Part shown: piece after piece, positions 1-7,152 of the stretch
How the letters are laid out: each line of letters begins with the position of its first letter
Numbering within the stretch: position 1 is the stretch's first letter
NCBI GenBank assembly: GCA_903927685.1
Contig: CAIYOB010000592.1
Span: forward strand, 1-9,977
From: an uncultured Planctomycetaceae bacterium
GTDB lineage: Bacteria > Planctomycetota > Planctomycetia > Pirellulales > Pirellulaceae
DNA length: 9,977 nucleotides
Direction: 5' to 3'
Made by a program: the position numbers and the translations under genes
Notes under the pieces: generated by a model
The model's database searches: none
Seen by the model: the letters and a program-made list of their open reading frames with translations, nothing else
What the model was told of the DNA's origin: nothing

Positions 1-469
1 CATTGTGAGCACACTCGAAGGGGTAAACGGGACATATACCGCCACCTCTCAGGCGGGGGTCAGCCCGGCGCTGACGCTCAGCAAGCGAGTCAGCCCGACG
101 CTGGTACAAGCCGGCGCGCCGCTGACCTTCCTGAATGCTGTAGTGCACCTGTGGCTTGGCCCCCAGTTGGATCAGCCCGTCGTAGATCGCTTCCGTCGGC
201 ACATCGACCAAAAAGACGAAATAGCCGGCCATCTTGGCGTCGCCGCCGGCCGCTTGGCGGCAGCCCACAAACGCCTGGACCCGCTGGCCCCAGTCGTCGA
301 TGCAGGGCTTGTCCTCGGGATGTTGGACGACCGCGCACGCGATCAGTTCGCCTTTCTCCCGATTGACCAGGATGGTCCCCGGCTGAGGCAACGCCTCATC
401 GGCCGGCGCCGCCGACGCGACCGCGGACATCGCGGCCAGGGCCAAGGTTGCGGGTAACATCGTCTTCAT
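1..469 (-). CDS. YdjY-domain secreted protein, partial, apparently disrupted C-terminally
   Basis: The frame starts at an ATG at 469 preceded by a GGGAGAA Shine-Dalgarno at 477-483 (7-nt spacer) and stays open to the window edge, so the stop is not seen. Residues 1-20 form a signal peptide ending near ASAAPA. Residues 30-120 resemble planctomycete YdjY-domain proteins as I recall them, including PCIDDWGQRVQAFVGC (55-70), GGDAKMAGYFVFLVDVPTE (75-93) and GAKPQVHYSIQEG (103-115). The function of this family is unknown; members are exported. From about residue 122 the similarity stops and the frame reads through a 30-bp-period repeat (59-103), giving an Arg-rich tail. The normal YdjY C-terminus is therefore missing or displaced, and the copy may be truncated or a pseudogene. 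It lies 46 nt downstream of the glycosidase and is probably co-transcribed with it. I am confident in the N-terminal assignment and not in the functional state. Confidence 0.72.
   Translation of the reverse strand, partial: MKTMLPATLALAAMSAVASAAPADEALPQPGTILVNREKGELIACAVVQHPEDKPCIDDWGQRVQAFVGCRQAAGGDAKMAGYFVFLVDVPTEAIYDGLIQLGAKPQVHYSIQEGQRRAGLYQRRADSLAERQRRADPRLRGGGICPVYPFECAHN
59..103. repeat. 30-bp-period tandem repeat with palindromic core
   Basis: The 15-mer GTCAGCCCGRCGCTG occurs at 59-73 and again at 89-103, a 30-bp period, separated by ACGCTCAGCAAGCGA. Each core has dyad symmetry (CAGC...GCTG). Next to it, CCGCC (39-43) and GGCGG (52-56) can form a 5-bp stem with an 8-nt loop. The repeat begins exactly where the YdjY protein stops resembling its family, so I infer it was inserted or expanded within that gene. 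The element may extend beyond the window edge. Confidence 0.6.
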
Positions 470-515
470 CGTGGCGTTCTCCCGAGAAAAGAGGGGCTGC
501 TGCAGGATAGGCGTT

Positions 516-1616
516 TTATCGTTCACCTATCAGCGGCTTGCTGGTGATCAGTCCGATGCCGCGGCCTTGGTTGCCGCAGGCGCAGTAGTACAGGTAGAAC
601 GTCTCGTTCCGCGGGTTGTAGACCAGCGCGATCTTGTGCGCGTACTGCTTGTCCAATCCGCTGGGATTGCCGCCCGCCTTGTACAGCGGTTCCGGATGCG
701 CGGTCCAGTGGATCAGATCGCGCGAAAAGGCCGCCATGACATGCGCCCCACCGCGGCCGACGCCGAAGTAGAACATGGTCCAATGGTCGCCGTCGCGAAA
801 GACCTTGGGATCCGAACAGAACTGCTCGTCGTAGCCGCCCTGGCGATTGCGGATCACCGGGTTGGCGGTGTGCCGCGTCCAGCTCAGCAGGTCGGAGGAG
901 AAGGCCAGGCCCGTCTGTTCGATCCCGCCGTTGGCGGCGTTGTAAAAGTTGAAGAACCGGCTGCCGTCCTCGACCAGCCAGGGTTGGTAGATGCAATCCT
1001 TTTCCCAGCTTCCGCAGTCTGCATCCTGGACGGCCAGGATCGGCGAGTCCTTGGCTCGCCGCCACGTCAAGCCATCGTCGCTGCAAGCCACGCCTTCGTA
1101 GCCCGGCCGCAATTCGTAACCGCCTTGCCGCGGATAGCAGCCGTACAGCGACCAGTACTGGCCGTCGCGCCGCTTGAGCCGTCGCGGCGCCCGGATGTCG
1201 TAGGACTCGTACAGGAACGCACCGAGCACGCAGCCGCCGTGGTCGAACTCGTTCGGCGGACCGAAGCCCATCGCCAGCCGCGGCTGGGTCCACTGGACCA
1301 GATCGGTGCTCTCGACGACGAACGAGTTGTAGCCTTGGCCGTTAAACGCGATGAAGCTCATGTACCACTGGTCCGGCTGCCCGGGCAACTGGAAGACGCA
1401 CGGCACGTCCGTGCTGTGGAACTGCTCGTGACCGGGGATGTTCGGCTGGGAGCCAATCACGTGCCCGGGCTGGTAATGCCAGTTGCGGTAGGGCGCGGAC
1501 CAGTGGTCCAGCGTCGGCGAGTCGATCTCCGGCGGCGCGGCGGCTTCGGCCGCGTGGATCGCGTTCAGCGGGACCAGCAGTAGGGCGGCGCAAAGTAGGA
1601 ATGCAGTGTTGGTCAT
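516..1616 (-). CDS. secreted five-bladed beta-propeller glycoside hydrolase-like protein (GH43/32/130-type fold)
   Basis: This is a 366-residue protein starting with ATG at 1616, with AGGAGA at 1622-1627 five nt upstream. Residues 1-23 are a signal peptide (hydrophobic core LLCAALLLVPL, cleavage near IHAA), so it acts in the periplasm or outside. Propeller blade signatures repeat through the chain: STDLVQW (103-109), SDDGLTW (179-185), SSDLLSW (240-246) and SRDLIHW (298-304), as in GH43, GH32, GH62, GH117 and GH130 enzymes. Acidic positions that could be catalytic include D70 (HSTDVP), E205/D207 (SWEKD), and E264 with D269 (YDEQFCSDPKVF). The exact family and substrate cannot be assigned by eye. 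The C-terminus YYCACGNQGRGIGLITSKPL resembles conserved planctomycete glycosidases as I recall them. It is the first gene of a probable two-gene unit with the YdjY protein and is divergent from the GTPase pair. Confidence 0.82.
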   Translation of the reverse strand: MTNTAFLLCAALLLVPLNAIHAAEAAAPPEIDSPTLDHWSAPYRNWHYQPGHVIGSQPNIPGHEQFHSTDVPCVFQLPGQPDQWYMSFIAFNGQGYNSFVVESTDLVQWTQPRLAMGFGPPNEFDHGGCVLGAFLYESYDIRAPRRLKRRDGQYWSLYGCYPRQGGYELRPGYEGVACSDDGLTWRRAKDSPILAVQDADCGSWEKDCIYQPWLVEDGSRFFNFYNAANGGIEQTGLAFSSDLLSWTRHTANPVIRNRQGGYDEQFCSDPKVFRDGDHWTMFYFGVGRGGAHVMAAFSRDLIHWTAHPEPLYKAGGNPSGLDKQYAHKIALVYNPRNETFYLYYCACGNQGRGIGLITSKPLIGER

Positions 1617-2008
1617 GGGCGTCTCCTGAAGGCGTGTGGAGGTCGGGGCTGGGTGAGACTGGCGAGGCGGGAATGGCGGTGCGAGACGGAAAGTGCATTC
1701 ATGCCCCCCTTTCTATTGCTTCGGCGAGCAAGAATCAAGCACCGGCTCAGCGGAGCCGTGGCCGGAATTTCCGCCCCAGGCCCCGAGTGGCTCCGGTCTC
1801 CCGCTCCCGCCGAGCCCATCCGCCGCTCGTTCTTCGCTCGGATTCCCCCGGGGACCTCGTCAGGAACGAACGGCGAGATTATCCTATAAGCCTGTCGGCT
1901 CGGACGGGAAGGAAGGCGAGGCGGTTTTACCCTCTCGCTGGCTTCCGGCTACGGCTTTCCCTCTCGCTGGCGCTTCGGGCTACACTTTCCACCTGATCAT
2001 CCTCAACC
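1617..2008. other. divergent intergenic region between glycosidase and GTPase operon
   Basis: These 392 bases hold no gene I can support; open frames here have no conserved look. The region must contain the promoters for both flanking transcription units, but I could not identify convincing -35/-10 elements. It contains a small hairpin (CGGCTC 1743-1748, loop AGCG, GAGCCG 1753-1758) and, at its right end, two copies of a dispersed repeat (1930-1983) lying just upstream of the first GTPase. Confidence 0.7.
1930..1983 (+). repeat. two tandem copies of dispersed CTCTCGCT..CGGGCTAC repeat
   Basis: Copy 1 (CCCTCTCGCTGGCTTCCGGCTAC, 1930-1952, diverged) is followed by copy 2 at 1959-1983. Copy 2 matches the right arm of the hairpin repeat at 5480-5504 at 24 of 25 positions. 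The two copies here are direct, whereas the distant element is an inverted pair, so this is one repeat family used in different arrangements. The copies end only 25 nt before the ATG of the first GTPase, so they may lie in its leader. Confidence 0.75.
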
Positions 2009-3568
2009 ATGACCCCACGACGTGCGTTTCGCGGATTGCTGTTGCTGGCCGTGCTGGCCGCGGTGGGGTTGTTGCTGGTCTACGTCCCTCCGCAGATCAT
2101 CGGCCATTATCGCAGCGCTCGGGAATTGGGGCAGACGTGGGCCTATGTCTACTTGGCGGCGGTGGGGACGGGAGCACTGCTGCTGCTGGCGTGCTCGGCG
2201 TGGATCGTCTGGCAGGTCTGGAGCCATACGCGGCGGAAACGGGAGCAGCGCGCCCGGCAGAGCAAGAGCCCCAGCCAATTGTCGCGGGACCAGCAGCAGC
2301 AGGAGATCAGCGACAACCTGGCGGCGATCGCCGATTTGCAGGCCGATGCGGACGTCGACGAATATGTCCGCCAGGAACTGGCTCCACTGCTGGCACGGTT
2401 TGAAGAAAAGCGCGAAACGCAGAAACTGGAGATCGTCGCCTTTGGCACAATCTCCAGCGGCAAGTCATCGCTCCTGAACGCCTTGGCGGGCCGCGATGTC
2501 TTCGCCACGGATGCCAAGGGCGGAACGACAGTCCAGCGCAGCGAGACGCCGTGGCCGGGCCTGCAGAACGTCACGCTGGTCGATACCCCGGGCCTGGGCG
2601 AGGTGGATGGGGAACAGCACGCGGCGATCTCGACCGAGGCGGCCAAGGACGCGGATGTCATCCTGCTGGCGGTCGACGGGCCCTTGCGCGAGGCCGAGCA
2701 TCAGTTGCTGGCCCGGTTGGGCCAGATGGAAAAGCGGCTGATCGTGTGCCTGAACAAGCAGGACTGGTATGCCGACGAGGATCGGCGGCGGTTGCTGGGC
2801 CAGTTGTGCGAGCAGGTCGCGCCGGTCGCCGCGGCCCGGGACGTTGTCGCCGTCCGCGCACGGCCCACGAACCGCACGCGGCACCGCGTCCTGCCGGACG
2901 GCTCGACGCTCGAGGAGCAAGTCGAGGTGCCGCCGGACATCAGCCCGCTGGCGGACCGGCTGCTGGAGTTGGTCCGCGGCGAAGGCGAGTGCCTGCTGGT
3001 GGCCAACCTGCTGCTGCAATCGCGGGGACTGGTCGAGGAGGCTCGGCGGCGCGTCCGCGAGGCGTTGGACCGGCAGGCGTGGCGGATCGTCGAGCGGTAC
3101 ACCTGGGGCGCCGCCGGCGCGGCGGCGCTCAGCCCGTTCCCGCTGGTCGACTTGGCGGTCGGCTGTGCGATTTCGTCCAAGATGGTTGTCGATCTGGCCC
3201 ACGTGTACCGGCAGAACATCGACGTCGACGCGGCGGTCAAGCTGCTGGGCGAGTTGGGCAAGAACCTGCTGGCCATCCTGGGCGTCAGCGCCGCCACGCC
3301 CGCGGTGGTGTCGCTGGTCGCCTCGCTGCTGAAGTCCGTCCCCGGCGCCGGCACGCTGGCCGGCGGCTTGCTGCAGGGGATTGTCCAGGCGTTGATCACT
3401 CGCTGGATCGGGGCCGTGTTCCTGGCCTACTTCCGCGCAGAAATGCAGACGCCCCCGGGTGGCTTGACCGGTTTAGCCCGGCGTGAATGGGACCGCCTGA
3501 CCAGCGCGAGCGAACTCCGCAAACTGGTCAAGACGGCCCGCTGCCTGTTTCGAGATAGAACCAACTGA
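2009..3568 (+). CDS. membrane-anchored P-loop GTPase with C-terminal DUF697-like domain
   Basis: This is a 519-residue protein. Two N-terminal membrane helices (about 8-30 and 46-70) are followed by a basic stretch (74-83), a Gln-rich helix (about 85-140) and a GTPase domain. The P-loop is G146-TISS-GKS153, G2 is likely the GGTT at 171-174, G3 is D192-TPGLG, and G4 is N249-KQD252. A clear G5 SAK/TSA motif is not visible. Residues 360-480 form a hydrophobic module around SPFPLVDLAVG (375-385), matching the DUF697 pattern found in Era/dynamin-like GTPases. The protein should bind and hydrolyse GTP at the cytoplasmic face of the membrane; its cellular role is unknown. No good Shine-Dalgarno precedes the ATG, but the start includes the whole first helix. 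The next gene, a paralogous GTPase, begins 3 nt after the stop. Confidence 0.85.
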   Translation: MTPRRAFRGLLLLAVLAAVGLLLVYVPPQIIGHYRSARELGQTWAYVYLAAVGTGALLLLACSAWIVWQVWSHTRRKREQRARQSKSPSQLSRDQQQQEISDNLAAIADLQADADVDEYVRQELAPLLARFEEKRETQKLEIVAFGTISSGKSSLLNALAGRDVFATDAKGGTTVQRSETPWPGLQNVTLVDTPGLGEVDGEQHAAISTEAAKDADVILLAVDGPLREAEHQLLARLGQMEKRLIVCLNKQDWYADEDRRRLLGQLCEQVAPVAAARDVVAVRARPTNRTRHRVLPDGSTLEEQVEVPPDISPLADRLLELVRGEGECLLVANLLLQSRGLVEEARRRVREALDRQAWRIVERYTWGAAGAAALSPFPLVDLAVGCAISSKMVVDLAHVYRQNIDVDAAVKLLGELGKNLLAILGVSAATPAVVSLVASLLKSVPGAGTLAGGLLQGIVQALITRWIGAVFLAYFRAEMQTPPGGLTGLARREWDRLTSASELRKLVKTARCLFRDRTN

Positions 3569-3571
3569 CCC

Positions 3572-4942
3572 GTGAACGACAAAACGCTTCCCACCGCAGA
3601 TCATTACCGCCAGGCGATCACGTCGGTCGAGCATACGCTGGACCGGCTGCGCGGCTGTACGGACGAAGAAAAGCAGCACCTGCACCGCGATTGGGACCAA
3701 CTGCAGGGGATGCTGCACAAGCTGACCGACGGCCGCGTCGAGATCGTCGTGTTTGGCGAAATCAGCACCGGCAAGTCGGCCATGATCAACGCGCTGGTCG
3801 GCGAGGCGGTGGCGGCGGTGGACGTGCGCGGCGGCTGGACACAGGAGATCTGGCATGTGCCCTGGAAAGGCTGCGGCTATTGCATCCGGGGACTGGCCCA
3901 GTCCGAGATTGTGCTGGTGGACACGCCCGGCTTGAACGAAGTCGGCGGGGCCTCCCGGGGCGAGATGGCGCGGGAAGCGGCCGAGCGGTCGGACTTGATC
4001 CTGTTCGTCACGGATTCCGACCTCAACGAGATCGAGTTCTCAGCCTTGTCGGCCCTGGCGTCGATCCACAAACCGATCCTGCTGATCTTCAACAAGATCG
4101 ACCTGTACAGTCCCGATCAGCGCCAGCGGCTGTTGGAGGTGTTGCGGGACGACCGGCTGGCTGGCATCATCCCGCCGGAGAACGTGGTGCTGACGTCCGC
4201 CGATCCGCGGGCTGTCGAGTATATCATCGAGTCCGCGGACGGCTCGACGCGGCACGAATGGCGGACGCCGAAGCCCGACGTCGGCCAGTTGAAGGCCCGC
4301 ATCCTGGAGATCCTCGATCAGGAGGGCCTGGCCCTGCTGGCCCTGAACGGCGCCCTGTACGCCGCCGACCGCAGCGACCGGATTGCCACCCTGCGCGTGT
4401 CCCTGCGGGACCGGAACGCGACTCAGGTGATCTGGAGCTATGCGGCGATCAAGTCCGTCGCCGTGGCACTCAATCCCATCCCCGTGGCGGACATCGTCGG
4501 CGGCAGCGCCGTTGACGTGACGATGGTCGTCACGCTGTCGCACATCTACGGCTTGGAGATTTCCTGGAAGCACGCCCGCGAGCTGGTGACGTCGATCCTC
4601 AAGGCGGCGGGCTGGATGGCGGGCGGGATCGCGGTCGAGTACGCGCTGCACATCGCCTCGTCGGCCTTCAAGCTGCTGACCGTGGGGTACGGCACCGTAC
4701 TGACCGCCTTGCCTCAAGGCGCCGCTGCCGGTTTCGGCTCGTACATCGTCGGGCACGCGGCCAAGCATTATTTCGAGCACGGCTCGTCGTGGGGCAACCA
4801 GGCGCCCAAAGACGTCGTCAAGCAGATCCTGGACCAGACCGACCGCCAGTCCGTCCTGGCGGGCTTGAAGGCGGAAATCGGGAAGAAGCTGCACGGCAAT
4901 CCGCACGCGGGACAAGCGGCACCGCGCCCGCCGGCCGTGTGA
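3572..4942 (+). CDS. soluble P-loop GTPase with C-terminal DUF697-like domain
   Basis: This is a 456-residue protein with a GTG start at 3572, 3 nt after the preceding GTPase stop, so translational coupling is likely. The GTPase motifs are complete: P-loop G62-EIST-GKS69, likely G2 T90 (GGWTQE), G3 D117-TPGLN, G4 N174-KID177 and a G5-like TSA at 208-210. Residues 285-400 form a DUF697-like hydrophobic module. Its segment ALNPIPVADIVGGSAVDVTMV aligns position by position with LSPFPLVDLAVGCAISSKMV in the upstream gene. It lacks the N-terminal membrane helices of its partner and has a predicted N-terminal helix (10-55) instead. The two genes look like an ancient duplication kept as a pair. I infer a hetero-oligomeric GTPase in which the first subunit supplies the membrane anchor; the role is unknown. 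Confidence 0.84.
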   Translation: MNDKTLPTADHYRQAITSVEHTLDRLRGCTDEEKQHLHRDWDQLQGMLHKLTDGRVEIVVFGEISTGKSAMINALVGEAVAAVDVRGGWTQEIWHVPWKGCGYCIRGLAQSEIVLVDTPGLNEVGGASRGEMAREAAERSDLILFVTDSDLNEIEFSALSALASIHKPILLIFNKIDLYSPDQRQRLLEVLRDDRLAGIIPPENVVLTSADPRAVEYIIESADGSTRHEWRTPKPDVGQLKARILEILDQEGLALLALNGALYAADRSDRIATLRVSLRDRNATQVIWSYAAIKSVAVALNPIPVADIVGGSAVDVTMVVTLSHIYGLEISWKHARELVTSILKAAGWMAGGIAVEYALHIASSAFKLLTVGYGTVLTALPQGAAAGFGSYIVGHAAKHYFEHGSSWGNQAPKDVVKQILDQTDRQSVLAGLKAEIGKKLHGNPHAGQAAPRPPAV

Positions 4943-5017
4943 TCCGGCCCGGCGACCGTGGTCCGCGAGGGGGCTCAAGAGAATCGGGAAGGAACCGTCG
5001 CCGAGCGGACCGACGAG

Positions 5018-5392
5018 TCATTTCCGCTTGCGAGCGCGCGTCAGCCGCCGGTCTCGGGCCTTCCGTTCCCGCTTGGTGAGCGGGCGGAAGGGTGTCTTCG
5101 CCGCGTCGGCGCTGGGCGAACGGCTCCCCGCCCAGTCGTCCCCGGGCCGCCCAATCTCGGCCCGGATCTCGTCGTAGTGCCGTTCCAGCCTGGCCGCATA
5201 AGCCCGGTCTCGTTGGACCATCATGCGCCAGAAGTCGAGCAATTCGGCCGCATAGGGAGCCTGCCGATGAAACGGATCCAGAAACGGATTGGGCGTGCCC
5301 GAATTCACCAGAGACCACGATTTGTCGCTGTCCGGATTCCAGCTGTAGCTGATCGTGGCGACTTCGCTCGGGGGCGAATCCTCCGAACGCAC
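5018..5392 (-). CDS. small hypothetical protein, possibly a 5'-truncated gene
   Basis: I do not recognise this 124-residue frame. It has a polar N-terminal part with SYSWNPDSDKSWSL (15-28), a central helix rich in charged residues (about 47-80, DFWRMMVQRDRAYAARLERH) and a very basic C-terminus (about 103-124, ending RARKRK) that could bind nucleic acid. The only start in frame is GTG at 5392, with AAGG 8 nt upstream as a weak ribosome site. The same frame stays open to 5500 without another start, and the 14 or so codons before the GTG (GHRVLVKVFR) look protein-like. The original 5' end may therefore have been lost at the hairpin repeat just upstream. It is convergent with the GTPase operon, 75 nt away, and its protein-like composition on the minus strand is the main reason to keep it. 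Confidence 0.5.
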   Translation of the reverse strand: MRSEDSPPSEVATISYSWNPDSDKSWSLVNSGTPNPFLDPFHRQAPYAAELLDFWRMMVQRDRAYAARLERHYDEIRAEIGRPGDDWAGSRSPSADAAKTPFRPLTKRERKARDRRLTRARKRK

Positions 5393-5449
5393 ACGAAAGA
5401 CCTTGACGAGAACTCGGTGACCGTTGGCCGGTCGGTGCCTTGTGTCACA

Positions 5450-5504
5450 GTAGCCCGAAGCGCAAGCGAGTGGGCTGCTCCCTCTCGCTCGCGCTTCGGG
5501 CTAC
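5450..5504. repeat. dispersed palindromic hairpin repeat
   Basis: The left arm (5450-5470, GTAGCCCGAAGCGCAAGCGAG) and the right arm (5484-5504) are reverse complements at 20 of 21 positions around a 13-nt loop. The right arm with its CCCT lead (5480-5504) matches the repeat copy at 1959-1983 at 24 of 25 positions. There is no T-tract, so an intrinsic terminator is not obvious, although the stem could block a transcript end. It sits between the lipoprotein gene and the small orphan frame, both on the minus strand. It looks like a REP/BIME-type dispersed element. Confidence 0.85.
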
Positions 5505-5546
5505 GGTCGGACATTGGCAGCGACGGGTTCGCCGGGCACCAAGGGC

Positions 5547-5978
5547 TCAGCGTCGCTCGAGGTTCCACGGTGGCAACGTGTTGGTCCCGGCGGTGACTTC
5601 GCAACGCAGGCCGGAGGTTTCCGGCTTGGCGTAGCAGGCGGGAAGCCGATTGGGACCGTGGCGGACCCGCTCGTCTCCCTCCTGGACCAAGTCGCGATAC
5701 TCGACCGTCACCAGGTAGGTTCCAACCGGGGCTCCATCGCCCGGTTGGTAGCTCGTCAACTGGAATCGCCCGGACGCGTCGGTCCAAGCGGTCAAGCTCC
5801 GCCGGGTCCCGTCTTCAGGATGCAGCACGACAACCGCTTCGGCCAACGGCTTTCCGGACCACAGGACCTGGCCGCTGACCGAGTACACCGGTTCCTGCCT
5901 CGGACCGCACCCGCTGACGAGGACGCCGACGGTCAGCAGCAAGGCGAGCTCCACTGGCGGTCTACGGGGCGGGCACAT
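5547..5978 (-). CDS. lipoprotein with carboxypeptidase-regulatory-like (transthyretin-like) beta domain
   Basis: Starting at ATG 5978 the protein has 143 residues. Its N-terminus is a lipoprotein signal: R5-R6, a hydrophobic run L11-V21, then the lipobox LVSGC with C24 as the lipidated residue. The rest is a beta-sandwich domain with the carboxypeptidase-regulatory-like pattern: [21 protein letters not shown], then [12 protein letters not shown], then [12 protein letters not shown]. Such small lipoproteins commonly follow DUF1559 genes in planctomycetes, and the first ATG here overlaps the DUF1559 gene by 17 nt, so the two are translationally coupled. A GTG at 5993 in frame would add five residues, but the GGGGAGA ribosome site lies correctly placed before the ATG. 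The function is unknown beyond an envelope-anchored, possibly adhesive or structural, role. Confidence 0.83.
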   Translation of the reverse strand: MCPPRRPPVELALLLTVGVLVSGCGPRQEPVYSVSGQVLWSGKPLAEAVVVLHPEDGTRRSLTAWTDASGRFQLTSYQPGDGAPVGTYLVTVEYRDLVQEGDERVRHGPNRLPACYAKPETSGLRCEVTAGTNTLPPWNLERR

Positions 5979-6957
5979 CTTCGGTCTCCCCACCGCCGCG
6001 AGTCACCAGGCACGCCAGCACGCGCAGATTCGTCGCTTCGCCCAGATGCCGAACGGATCCGTCGCAAAATGCGAAGTTCGCGCCGGCTGGATGGAAACTG
6101 TAGAACAGATGCCCGTATTCGTTCGAGTTATTGATCTTCAGTGGGCCGGGGATGGTGCCATTGCCACACCAATCGGCCCGCGTGCCGATCTCGTAGGGAT
6201 TGTCGTTCGTGGCCCAAGCGCCGCCGCGGGCTCGCGCGCAATTCGGCTGCGTCTTGTCGGCCAGGGCCGGCCTCATGACCCGGCCCCGCCAGACGTCCTC
6301 GCGGCCCGCACACTCGGCGACCAGGATCGTGTGCGAAGTCCCGTCAAGGATGGCGGCAAAGGTATTGACGTCCGGGTACTTGCGGAGTGCCCCGCGCAGG
6401 TCGGCGGAGGCCGGAAAGGCCTCGACGGCGGGCAGCTCGTTATTGATGGCGATGTTGACCCCTTCCGGCACGAAGTAATCTCCACAGGCGCCCACTTTGT
6501 TCTGTTCCGGCGGAGTCTCCGTCTTGTTCTGCAGCCGATTCGGGTTCGGCGTGGCCGGGCAGAGGAACACGGCCAGCCGGGTCTGAACCGTGGTGGCGTT
6601 CGGGATGGGCACGCCCGCGTAAGTCGTGCTGCGCCACCAGTTCTGGCTCAGATCGTAGTTCGCCTCGCTCACCACGCTCGCCTGTTCCAGGAACGGGAGG
6701 ATGTCCGGCGCCCAACTGCGTTGGGGCGCCTGATCGCGCTTCGAGTAGGGCAGCATCCGATAGGTGTCTTCGTGCTGATGGATGGCCAGCGCAATCTGCC
6801 GCAGGTTGTTGCTGCAGGACGATCGCCGCGACGCCTCGCGGGCCGCCTGGATTGCGGGCAGCAACAGCGCGACCAGGATGCCGATGATGGCAATCACCAC
6901 CAACAACTCGACGAGCGTAAAGGCAGTTCGCAAACGCAGACGACCGTTCGCAGGCAT
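5962..6957 (-). CDS. DUF1559 prepilin-like protein with type IV pilin N-terminus
   Basis: This is a 331-residue protein. The N-terminal basic stretch is followed by the class III prepilin signature: cleavage expected at A12/F13, [20 protein letters not shown] (13-32), and the conserved Glu at mature position +5 (E17). Gly is the usual residue before cleavage; Ala here is an accepted variant. The body is the planctomycete DUF1559 domain, including [15 protein letters not shown] (50-64), [12 protein letters not shown] (204-215) and the C-terminal H-x9-DG motif (H289, D299-G300). These proteins are thought to be exported through a pilus or type II-like pathway; genomes carry many copies and their role is unclear. 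The start at 6957 is chosen because AAGGAGA precedes it and the prepilin leader then has the normal length; the frame stays open to 7275 with no start that fits better. It is the first gene of a pair with the lipoprotein. Confidence 0.93.
   Translation of the reverse strand: MPANGRLRLRTAFTLVELLVVIAIIGILVALLLPAIQAAREASRRSSCSNNLRQIALAIHQHEDTYRMLPYSKRDQAPQRSWAPDILPFLEQASVVSEANYDLSQNWWRSTTYAGVPIPNATTVQTRLAVFLCPATPNPNRLQNKTETPPEQNKVGACGDYFVPEGVNIAINNELPAVEAFPASADLRGALRKYPDVNTFAAILDGTSHTILVAECAGREDVWRGRVMRPALADKTQPNCARARGGAWATNDNPYEIGTRADWCGNGTIPGPLKINNSNEYGHLFYSFHPAGANFAFCDGSVRHLGEATNLRVLACLVTRGGGETEDVPAP
5985..5991 (-). promoter_or_regulatory. ribosome binding site deciding the lipoprotein start
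   Basis: On the minus strand GGGGAGA lies 6 nt before the ATG at 5978 and inside the end of the DUF1559 coding region. Its spacing favours that ATG over the in-frame GTG at 5993, which would begin within the site itself. Confidence 0.65.
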
Positions 6958-6965
6958 GACGCGGT

Positions 6966-6972
6966 TCTCCTT
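6966..6972 (-). promoter_or_regulatory. ribosome binding site of the DUF1559 gene
   Basis: AAGGAGA lies on the minus strand 8 nt before the ATG at 6957. It is the strongest Shine-Dalgarno in the window and fixes this start against upstream in-frame alternatives that extend the frame by up to 106 codons. Confidence 0.8.
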
Positions 6973-7114
6973 CTTGTACCGACGTGAAAAGCAAGTCGCA
7001 TGCCGGCTGGCGGCAAATCCCTGAGATAGCGGCATACCATGGGAAAAGCCGCTTGGAATCGGGTTCGCAGTCGCTGCCCCAGGGGCCGCAGCAATCGACA
7101 GACGTGTGACGCCT

Positions 7115-7152
7115 GGCGAAAGAACCGACACCGGCGGCGAAAGAACCGACAC
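7115..7152. repeat. direct repeat GGCGAAAGAACCGACAC, 21-bp period
   Basis: The 17-mer GGCGAAAGAACCGACAC occurs identically at 7115-7131 and 7136-7152. The period of 21 bp is two turns of the helix, so both copies face the same side of the DNA. It lies about 160-195 nt upstream of the DUF1559 start. It could be a protein-binding site or a dispersed repeat; the sequence alone does not decide. Confidence 0.7.

Noticed and set aside
59..103. CRISPR array
   Set aside because: Fewer than two full repeat units, the spacer-like segment is only 15 nt, and the unit lies inside a coding frame; no cas genes are nearby.
471..1583. 370-codon open frame on the plus strand opposite the glycosidase
   Set aside because: The minus strand has the signal peptide, ribosome site and propeller repeats; the plus frame has no recognisable features.
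4930..5011. Possible bidirectional terminator between the convergent GTPase operon and orphan frame
   Set aside because: CGGCGAC/GTCGCCG (4950-4956, 4997-5003) and GGTCCGC/GCGGACC (4960-4966, 5005-5011) interleave rather than nest, and there is no T-tract on either strand, so no standard intrinsic terminator forms.
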